A program made the position numbers and the translations under genes. The notes under the pieces are model-generated. The model was given only the letters and a program-made list of their open reading frames with translations, had not been told where the DNA came from and did not search any database. Of a stretch of DNA of 64,000 nucleotides, positions 54,735 through 62,855 are shown in pieces. How positions within the stretch are numbered: the first letter of the stretch is position 1; each line of letters starts with the position of its first letter. The DNA is from Aralia elata. Taxonomy: Eukaryota > Streptophyta > Magnoliopsida > Apiales > Araliaceae. The stretch lies in the NCBI GenBank assembly GCA_034770075.1, contig JAVJAP010000202.1, positions 620,001 to 684,000 of the forward strand. Direction: 5' to 3'.

Positions 54735-55387
54735 GGTGTTGTTTGTTTACCTCTTAAGAGGTCTGAATGGGCTGCCTCTTATTTCGCTAAGAGGCAATGT
54801 GTTGTTTGTTTTTTTTTGTTACCTCTTAATGCCTCTAACCGGTTAAGATATAAAATCAAGTCTAAATAATTAAGAGGCAAGTCTGAATGAACATTGCTAT
54901 TTTTTGGACAAAAATGCCCTCATTAATATTATCATTTTCCTTTCCAATCCACCAACCAGATCTGCCACCACACCATCACCACGCCACCATCACCAAACAC
55001 CACGCCACCATTACCAAACACCAGATTTGGGGAGGGGGAGGGGGCAGGCCGGGGATGGGGGAGGGGAGGGGGCGACGAGGATGGGGGAGGGGAGGGAGGA
55101 GGCCGGGGATGGGGGAGGGGGCGGCGGTGATGGGGTAGGCGGGGAGGGGGGAGGGGGCGGGGGTAGATGAAGAAGAAGGAGCACTCCTTTTGTTTGTTTT
55201 TTTAATTTTATTTTATAATTTTGTTTAGAGGGTTAAAATGGTAAAATACTTTTATTCAGACATTTTGAAAAAAGTAATTATCAAACAATATTTTTTCATT
55301 CAGATACAATTCTATTCAGATGCTCTATATTATTTAGATGTCTAAACTATTCAGATCTTAACCATCAATTTTACCAAACACAACCTA
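54735..55387. mobile_element. PIF/Harbinger-like MITE with G-rich core
   Basis: Ends GGTGTTGTTTGTTT and AAACACAACC are imperfect inverted repeats flanked by the 3-bp duplication TAA (54732-54734 and 55388-55390), the PIF/Harbinger target. Removing the element and one TAA restores an uninterrupted gag frame, confirming the borders. 653 bp. The centre has CACCA-rich sequence (about 54960-55020) followed by ~135 bp of G-runs (55029-55163). Open frames over the G-runs are not genes. Confidence 0.85.
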
Positions 55388-55641
55388 AGTCTCACTGCGT
55401 CATCAGTCACATCCTTGTATTTGAATGTATCGCATATCTCCAAAAAACTTACAAGGTGATCGTTTGGATCATCATTTGGCATACCCCCAAATTGAATTGA
55501 ATTCTGCACCATCTGAATCGTTCCAGGTTTGATTTCAAAAATATTGGCCTGAATTGCTGGTCTCCTAATGCTCGAATGAATTTCAGTGACTTGCGGCATT
55601 GCATAGTCCTTAAGTAATTTTGGTGCTTCTTCCTCAGCCAT
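55388..55641 (-). pseudogene. gag: Athila gag, N-terminus
   Basis: Starts MAEEEAPKLLKDYAMPQ at 55641 and contains NDDPNDHLVSFLEICDTFKY, the standard N-terminal gag segment of Athila/Tat elements. Interrupted by the MITE after DDAVRL. The 84 bp to its right (55642-55725) look like leader and end at element F. Confidence 0.85.
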
Positions 55642-55725
55642 AGCTCAGCTTAATTGTTTCTTTGCAAAACTGTCGTATTCTTCGAAGCCGTCTATCAATC
55701 TCATCTTCAAACGACAGTAATTCTT

Positions 55726-56939
55726 TGATGAGATCCTAACCAGGCTCGCATCAAGCGTCATCAACTCAACTCAAGCTTCGAGGGTTCAACAAACGAATTT
55801 AAGTAATTGTGTTAGAATCTACTCAAGGATGATTACATTGGAGCTCAATTCATATAAACATCGAGGAGAGGGTCATTTATGTGATTTGGGATTGCTAGAT
55901 ATGATCTATATAGTAAGACCAAATCAATGCAAGTCAAGCGTTCGAAATAGTGCTCGTCATGTTTGTTTGTATCGTCTAATCATTAATGAAGATATTTGTC
56001 AATTAATGGAAGGATTAGCGTTCATACGACGTTATGGATGTCCAAGAAAGCTGAAGAGGTTATGTTATATCATGGGACAACACGAGGTTGGATTGCGTGG
56101 AAAGAAAATTCGAAACAAGGCGAAATTTTTGAGCAGCAGGGTTCTCGCCCTAGCGAGAATTTCATGCCCAGAAAGCTCGCCCTGGCGAGAACTTCTCTGG
56201 ATATTTTCGCCCCGGCCAAAGCTGAAGCCTCCCCAGCCAAGTCTTCTCTGCCCATCTTCGCCCCGACGAGAATTCCCAGTATAAATTTCTCGCCCCAGCT
56301 AGAACTCTCAAATTTTGCTGGCGCGTTTTCCGAGGCAGACGCGTTTTGACAATTTGGGACGCGAATTTCTTCCTTAATTTTAGAGATTTTAGTATATTTC
56401 TATATAATTATTGTAACTAGGATATTTCTTAGAATATGGATTGATTTCTTTATTATTTATTAGTTAGGATTTCTATTTTCATTCAAATTCTTATTTCCTT
56501 ATAGAATTAGGGTTTCTATGTATTCGTATAAATAGAATACATGGCTTATGTAATAGGGAGACTACAATTCAGATTAATAAAAATTATTGTGAGATTCTTC
56601 TCATCTTTTGGTTCTTTAAGAATTCCTAGATTATTTTCTTAGTTTTCTTGAGATTCAATTATCGACTTATCATACAACAATTCATAGTTGTTTGTGGTGT
56701 CATTCTATCATACATCAAGCGTTGATTGTACTTTTGGTTCTTGTCTCATTATAGACATTGGGTTAAGGTGTCGTTGGTGTTCCATTCAACGCAAGCTTCC
56801 TAGCACAAAGCAATTGTACCAAGGTTCTCGTCTCAATATAGGCGAAGGGTTGAGGTGTTGTGAGCGTTCCACCTTTATAACTTGCTGGAAACGATCCGAG
56901 CGACAACCACCTCACACAAGCGTGTCGTGGAGTCTATCA
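55726..56939 (+). repeat. Element F 5' LTR
   Basis: TGATGAGATCCTAACCAGG to TATCA, 1214 bp; same family as H and, in its 5' half, as D. The palindrome array 56142-56305 is of the TTCTCGCC..GGCGAGAA type seen in A: units near 56142, 56174, 56204, 56225, 56255, 56287 (spacings 32, 30, 21, 30, 32). TATA box 56527-56534. Confidence 0.91.
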
Positions 56940-56941
56940 TT

Positions 56942-56953
56942 TGGTATCAAAGC
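56942..56953 (+). promoter_or_regulatory. Primer binding site of element F
   Basis: TGGTATCAAAGC, Met-tRNA type with the same A substitution as D and G. Confidence 0.88.
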
Positions 56954-57088
56954 TAAGCCTTTCTAGCGAGTTATCTATCTTTATTTTTCTTATTGAAGAG
57001 TAAAAAAAAGTGTAGAAAAAAAATTCAGTTATTTTTGATTGATTGCTATTGTTGGGGAAATTATTGTTGTTGCAAATTACTTGGGTAT

Positions 57089-57317
57089 AACCATGGCAGT
57101 TGGCGCAGTGGTTCAAATGAGGCCCCGGGGCGAACCATAAACTCGGGCGTCCTGGGATCGAATCCCACTTGCAACAATTGTTAAGCCTGGAAAGGCAACG
57201 CGGCCACGGGTCGTACATTTCTGGGTAACGCCATGTCTTAGGCGGAGCCTGTACGCAAAGCCTAGCCCGGGGGTGGGGAGATTATTCTGACTGCGGTTGG
57301 GACACATTATCAAAAAA
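57089..57317 (+). mobile_element. SINE3 in the leader of F
   Basis: tRNA-like head (GGCGCAGTGGTTCAAATGAG ... GGGATCGAATCCCACT), body with GGGTGGGGAGATTATTCTGA, end CACATTATC plus A-run. Flanks AAATTACTTGGGTAT (57074-57088) and AAATTGCTTAGGTAT (57318-57332) form a 15-bp duplication with two changes. 229 bp; related to SINE1 and SINE4. Confidence 0.87.
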
Positions 57318-57736
57318 AAATTGCTTAGGTATCCGTAAGTTTCGTGAATATTGAGATTTTATTGAAGAAGCTATCATTGGGTTTTATTGTTGGAATTTGT
57401 GAATTTTGAGGATATTGGGATTTCACTCAAGAGAATTTTAATTGGTGATCGTGAAATTTTGATGGTTATCGTACGTCACACTTGCTATATTTTGTTTTGT
57501 GATAAGTTCTTATTGAATTAAAAAGAAAACTGTGATATTTGTTTGGTGAATTCAAAAAGAACCTATAAGAGGGAATTAGAGTGGTAAAAGGCAAGAGTGA
57601 GAATAATTGAGGGTAAAAGTCAATTGAGTGATACACGAGCGTTTCATAATTGTGGGATATACTGTATGAGCGAAACACGTAAAGGAGTGTGTGAGGAAAA
57701 TTTTCTTTATCTACTAACCTTTATTTTGCAGCAAAT

Positions 57737-57932
57737 ATGTATGAGTATGGTTATGAAAATTCTTATGGGTCTCGAAGGAACACTTTCCAAGGCAGGAATG
57801 ATCCAGATGCTTATTTAAGATGGGAGGAAAAGATGGAGCGAGAGTTTGACTATCATGGCTATTCTGACCGGAGGAAGTTCAAACTGGCGATTCAAGATTT
57901 TTCTGATCATGCGGCTACATGGTGGGATCAAT
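57737..57932 (+). pseudogene. gag: Element F gag, first part
   Basis: ATG at 57737 follows the conserved acceptor block 57712-57731. Encodes MYEYGYENSYGSRRNTF and the gag start RNDPDAYLRWEEKMEREFDY, then is interrupted at TWWDQF by SINE4. The frame resumes at 58159. Confidence 0.85.
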
Positions 57933-58158
57933 TTTTTTTTTTTTGATAATGTGGAGTTTCCGGGTCGCAACCCAACAAATCTCCCCAGCCCGAGCCCAGG
58001 CAGTCTGCGTCCCAGCTTGCGCTTAAGGGGGGCCCATGGCCACAGCGGAGCATTATTAGTGCCCCTCCAAATGTTATTAGTGGGAGTCGATCCTGAGTCA
58101 TCCGGGTTTACGGTTCGTTCCCAGGGCGACTTGCACCACTGCGCCACTTGTTATGGTT
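57933..58158 (-). mobile_element. SINE4 in the gag of F
   Basis: Minus-strand SINE: T-run at 57933-57944 is its A-tail, head with GTGGCGCAGTGGTGCAAG near 58145. Target duplication ATGGTGGGATCAAT at 57919-57932 and 58159-58172. 226 bp, same family as SINE1. Confidence 0.9.
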
Positions 58159-58638
58159 ATGGTGGGATCAATTTGCGATTAGCAGGAGAAGATGTGGAGA
58201 GCATCCGATCAAGACATGGGAAGAATTAAGAATTATCATGAGTAAGCGGTTTGTTCCAAGACAGCTTGATCGGAGGAATGAATATGCAACTTCAAGATAT
58301 GACGATCAACCTTCAAGGCGTTCAAATTGGGATGATGAAAGGAAGGATCATAGGTATGGAGATTCTCATCGAAGACAACCACGAGAAACTCCTAGGGCGT
58401 ATATTGAACCAGCATCATTTGAGGACATCATGAGATCATATAATGAGATAAGGGACGTTCATTTGAAGCGGCGAAAAAACATCTCTAAGGCACAAAAGGA
58501 GCAAAATCAGCCGAGGGAGGTGGACGATGGAGTAGAATATGCAATCCAAGGAGAATTGTTAGGTTCTAGTGTACATGATGAAGTCCATGAAGATTTAATG
58601 ATTGTAGAAAAAGATTTTGATCAAAAGCAAGAAAGTGA
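58159..58638 (+). pseudogene. gag: Element F gag, second part
   Basis: Continues gag with WWDQFAISRRRCGEHPIKTWEE, SKRFVPRQL, an Arg/Asp-rich segment and PASFEDIMRSYNEIRD. Intact where D has stops. Ends in an acidic/Gln-rich stretch cut by the LINE-like tail. As in D there is no zinc knuckle. Confidence 0.83.
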
Positions 58639-59118
58639 TAACTGGGTTTCTTGGGTTTAGCAAATGGGACCTACTGGGTTTCAAATTTCTAATGAGCAAA
58701 CTCCTGCTATCTTTTGGGACCATTTTGCCGCTTGACCGGGTTCATTTGGGCCACGGTTTGATTTGTTATGGGCCTCATATTTTGACTGCTGATTTTGGTT
58801 CATACCTGTAGCTTGCTGCTGATTTGGGGCTTAAGTGGTTGGTCTCGTGGGCTAGGCTGGGTGGGCTCACCCATTCGGATGGGCTGATGCTTGGACCTTG
58901 TCCGTCTCTTGGGCTGATGCATAAGCTGCTGATCATTGTTGACTTATTTTTCTTAACCTAACCTCGGGTTGTGAGGATTATTATTTTGAGTTAGGTTTTG
59001 GGCTTCCTAGTTTTAACTAGGTGTTTTAGTCCTTACGGGAGATGGGACTATGCTTTGAGCTTCATTGTAATATCCATATTTTTCGCCATTTAATATACAA
59101 ACAAATTTAGCAAAAAAA
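58639..59118 (+). mobile_element. LINE-like 3' tail in element F
   Basis: About 480 bp with no protein motif, ending ATACAAACAAATTTAGC plus an A-run. Target duplication AAAAGCAAGAAAGTGA at 58623-58638 and about 59119-59134. CTAACCTCGGGTTGTGAGGA and CTAGGTGTTTTA...GGGAGA are shared with 28663-29052. Fits a 5'-truncated non-LTR retroposon. Confidence 0.75.
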
Positions 59119-60305
59119 AAAAGCAAGAAAGTGAACGACAAAAAGAAATTGAAAAAAAGATTGAGTGTGAAAAAGAAAAGTGTGAAAAAAAGAATGAAAA
59201 GAAACGAGAGAATAAAAAGAATGAGAGTAAAAATAAACAAGAGAAAGAATCGGTGGAGAGTAAGAGTGAAAAAAGATAGGTGAGTGAGTTGAAGAGTGAG
59301 TTGAAAAGTGAGTTGTATTTTGAAAAGCCTATGACTGTACATTCGTACAAGACGGCGCTTTTAAATACTAACAAGATTAACTCTTCTTTGTCTCGTTCTG
59401 TTTTGTCTCTTGTACAGGTTGTTGATGACATACCCCGAGCTATCTTTCCGTATCAGTCAGCTGTTAGTATTCCCGAGGAGACGACGGAGTTACCAAGGCG
59501 GGTTGGAGAGTTGATGGAGTCCAACTTTATCAAAGCGGGTATCGTGGGAGAAAGCATTAGTGCATGTGCTATTCATGTGATCATAGTACCTACGGAAGGT
59601 AGAATGTCGAGCTTGTTCGTTGATTTTGAATTGGTAAACAAGTATCGATATTATTTTCTTTGCTTAGATAATATGTGTGATAAATTGCATAGTACTTATG
59701 TTTTGTCTACATTGGGTGATGACCATGTGATGATATTGTCTAATCAATTTAGCGTGATAGATTGTGATAAATGGAAAATTATTTTGACATGTGAGTTAAT
59801 TAGATGGATAGTTATCTCTGTTAGATTAACTATTGCATCTAGTATTTTCATGAGTTGTTTAAAACATGTTTTGCATGCTTCCATGGATAAATTTGTGTTT
59901 GCCTGTTTTGAGGGTAAAATCATTTTTATCATAAACTATGGAGGATATTTGATATTTGTTGAGTTAGTTTATGAGCATGCGTTATATTGTCAATATTCTT
60001 TTTGTCATTTGGTAAATTTTCATTGTCAAAGTGCATATCTTCGTAGAATTTATTCTAGTGATTATTGTGGGTATTCTCGATTTCAACGTTTATACTTGCA
60101 TGAAACTCATTCTAGGGTTTTTCATTCATACGTTGCATTATATTTTGATGTTAATCAATCTTTACATGGCATGTTGTTAATTGATAATGGTAGTGATCAT
60201 GATTTGTCAATAGAGAAATCTTCATTGCATGATTTGCTATCATTTGGTAATGTCTTTCCATTAGAGTTGTTATCATGGCATGATTTTGAGAGTTGTCTTG
60301 AATAG
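59119..60305 (+). pseudogene. Element F ORF1: RT-like frame without catalytic residues
   Basis: Lys/Glu-rich linker, a stop at 59277, then an open frame of 341 codons from 59280. It matches D ORF1 throughout: EETTELPRRVGELMES, KYRYYFLCLDNM, HASMDKFVFACFEGKI (YFDD lost), KIIFIINYGGYLIFV. It reads through the position of D's stop at 49353 (CAA here), showing the ancestor of D and F was open across both ORFs. Ends by frameshift near 60300. Function unknown. Confidence 0.72.
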
Positions 60306-60705
60306 GAAAGAATTACTATCATTGGGTATTGAATTGAAAAGTGATTATCATCAGATTGAATTGAGATATGGTTTACATACGTGTTTAGTTAGATCATTTG
60401 GACTAGCTAATGTATTAAGTATTTTCAAATTAAATCATATTTTGCATTCTTTTATGGGAAAAATTGTTGATATCTATTTTGATGATATTCGGGAGTTTAA
60501 TCACATTGGGGAAAATTCTTTGGCACTTAGTGAGTTTGTGATTGGACCTCGTAGTGTTAATTGTGCTCGTGAGTTTTTATCTTGTGAAGTGGGTTGTAAT
60601 CTTTTGATTCCATTGATGCAATTATTTGGTTTTGAATGTATTAATGTCAATGGAGTGGGGAAGGTTGAATTTCAGCTTAACACATTGCAAACTCCTCGTA
60701 GGGTC
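60280..60705 (+). pseudogene. Element F ORF2, truncated
   Basis: Second RT-like block: IELKSDYHQIELRYGLHTCLV, SFGLANVLSIF, and YFDDI, a preserved catalytic motif that D has lost at this place. Then NSLALSEF..., CINVNGVGKVEF as in D. It stops at 60705 where an LTR of a different type begins, so the hydrophobic and repeat parts known from D are missing. Confidence 0.7.
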
Positions 60706-60823
60706 TGATGAGGACATCCCTAGCTCGGGAGTGATTGACACCCATACATCAGATTCGGTTCGTTTTCCAGTTGGACCCGTAACAAGAGCTCGGGCTAAAC
60801 GGTTTAAGGAAGGACTCAATGGG
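60706..60823 (+). repeat. LTR stub, C/G type
   Basis: 118 bp: TGATGAGGACATCCC... through the TRARAKRFKEG coding segment, cut at CAATGGG where the LTR of G starts. Probably the 5' edge of an LTR into which G inserted; the remainder would lie beyond the window or is lost. Confidence 0.75.
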
Positions 60824-61845
60824 TGATGTGGACATGCTTAGCTTGGACAAGGACGGGAGCTATGGATTAGATCCGGTGCAAGTTCCAGTTGGACCAGTGA
60901 CGAGAGCACGAGCAAAACGCTTCAAGGAAGGACTTAATGGGTTTATTCAAGAAGTTTGGAATGATAAGGATACGAGTTCAAAGGTGTTGGAGTTGGGACT
61001 TAAGTTGGTGAATGTGCTACAAGTGAGGGAATCAAGTCTTGAAGCAAAAGAAGCAAAAATTCAAAATTTTTTGTTCCAGCGCCTAAGGCGCTAATGCCTT
61101 TGTATTTCCAGTGCCTAGAGCGCTTGCCAAATGTGAAGCCACTATAACTCAGCGCCTAAGGCGCTCTATGCCTTATGTCTCTAGCGCCTAAGGCGCTCAT
61201 GTCGTGATGAAGACACTGCAGGATAGCGCCTAAAGCGCTCCATCAAGAAGAAACCAAGCGCCTAAGGCGCTAGGCCCTAAACACGGAATCCAAAGTTGCG
61301 TTTGATCAGATTTCTTTCCTTAATTTTAGCATATTTTCATAATTCTATTGTAATTAGGATATGTTAAGATAGTATTTTGATTCCAAATCAATTACTATTT
61401 CCTTTATGGATTCTAGGGTTTCATAGTTAGTATAAATAGACATTTGATTGTAATTCAAATTAACAATTCAATAATATTCTGAGTTTACTCATACATGAGA
61501 GTTATTCTCTACTTTTGGTTCTTTGAAGGATTTCTAAGTAGTTTTCTTAGTTTTTCTTTTGAGATTCATATTTAATTTATCATACAACAAACCATAGTTG
61601 TGTGTGGCGTTATTCTATCGCATCATACAATCATACGGAGATTATCGTTTTCCATCTAAACGAGGGTCAATGTATTGTTGGTGTTCCATCCATCACGCAT
61701 TCAAAATTGCTTGATCGACTATTCCAAGGTTTATCGTCTAAATTCGGGCGAGGGATTAAGGATTCGAGAGAGTTCCATCAAACTTACTTACTAGAAACGA
61801 TCCGGGTGACGACCACCTCACGCAAGCGTGCCGTGGAGTCTATCA
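60824..61845 (+). repeat. Element G 5' LTR
   Basis: TGATGTGGACATGC to TATCA, 1022 bp, close to C LTRs in its coding start and promoter part. Its palindrome array (61079-61271) is AGCGCC-TAA-GGCGCT: units near 61079, 61110, 61151, 61183, 61225, 61257 (spacings 31, 41, 32, 42, 32). Inter-unit text (CTTTGTATTTCCAG, CTTGCCAAATGTGAAG) is shared with D, not C. TATA box 61431-61438. Confidence 0.9.
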
Positions 61846-61847
61846 TT

Positions 61848-61859
61848 TGGTATCAAAGC
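61848..61859 (+). promoter_or_regulatory. Primer binding site of element G
   Basis: TGGTATCAAAGC, Met-tRNA type; candidate leader donor GTGAGT at 61904 and acceptor block at 62226-62245. Confidence 0.88.
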
Positions 61860-62250
61860 TGCGTTATCTAGCTAAGTATCTATGTTTATTGTTTCGTTGA
61901 AGTGTGAGTAAAAAAAAGAGTATAGAAAATTTTGTTATTGCAGTTATTTCAATTTGTTTGTAGAATTCGTTTTCAATTCCGTAATCGAGATTGTTGCTAC
62001 TTCTAGTCATACCGACTATATTGTTCGTGATAAGTTATTTTTGAGTTGATTAGTGAAACCGAGAATTTTGCTAGGTAAATTCGAAAAGAACCTATTAGAG
62101 AGAATAATTAGAGGTAAAAGGCTTAGTGGTGAGATCAATTGAGGGAAAAAGCCTGTTCAGTGATACACGAGTGAAACATTAATCGAGCGAAAATACGTAA
62201 GGGAGTGGTGAGGAAAATATTTTGCTACTAACCTCTGTTTTGCAGGAAAT

Positions 62251-62855
62251 ATGTCTAACTCAAAGGATAAGGGAACTTTTGTAGGACCTTCATTGTCAGT
62301 TGATATGAAGTTAATGATTGAAGCCATGAATAAGGAATGGGGTAGGAGGTCGGATATGGCAATGGAACAGGTGCATGAGCGCTTGGACCAATTAAGCGTT
62401 ACTTGGGGAGAATCTTCTCAAAATCGCTAGGGAACTCAACAAAAAGGGGTAGCTCAGCAAAGCGGAGCTAGGGTGGAAGAAACTAATTTCAATGATAGAG
62501 GATTTAGTGAAGAGGATGATCGAGAGTCCGACTTCTTACATCAGAGACGACGAGGAGCTAGGGATAGAGGGTGTCGGGATATAGAGGACAACAACTTAGA
62601 TAGTATAAAAATGAAAATTCCGACTTTCCTAGGAAGAAGTGATCCGGAGGCCTATCTAGAGTGGAAAAAGAAGATGGATTGGATATTTGAATGTCATAAC
62701 TACTCAGGGATAAAGAAAGTAAAACTCGGCGCCACAGAATTCTCAGCTTATGCTGTTACTTGGTGGGATCAGTTGACGATCAGTCGAAGGAGGTGTGGAG
62801 AGCGTCCAATTGAAACTTGGGAGGATATGAAGGCAGTGATGAAAAAGAGGTTCGT
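62251..62855 (+). pseudogene. gag: Element G gag, truncated
   Basis: ATG at 62251 (MSNSKDKGTFVGPSLS...), A-type gag. One stop at 62428 in a Gln-rich stretch, then an open frame with DNNLDSIKMKIPTF, SDPEAYLEWKKKMDW and TWWDQLTISRRRCGERP. Cut at MKKRFV by the inverted LTR H at 62856. The remainder of G lies outside the window. Confidence 0.86.

Larger units (their letters stand above)
52206..55725 (-). mobile_element. Athila-type element, gag-protease part, minus strand
   Basis: Gag starts at 55641 and runs leftward to 52864, split by a MITE at 54735-55387. No RT, integrase or LTR is visible, so this is either a gag-only non-autonomous derivative or a fragment. Element C sits in its 3' non-coding part and element F in its leader. 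Confidence 0.8.
55726..60705 (+). mobile_element. Element F: relative of D, 3' end lost
   Basis: 5' LTR, Met-tRNA primer site, leader (with SINE3), gag (with SINE4), charged linker (with a LINE-like tail), and the same remodelled RT-like frames as D. At 60705 it stops without its own 3' LTR and joins a C/G-type LTR start. TTCTT (55721-55725) is the left target flank; no right partner is visible. Confidence 0.86.

Noticed and set aside
54887..55170. Gly/Arg-rich protein of 83-88 codons
   Set aside because: Translation of G-runs within a MITE; no start context, no relatives recognised.
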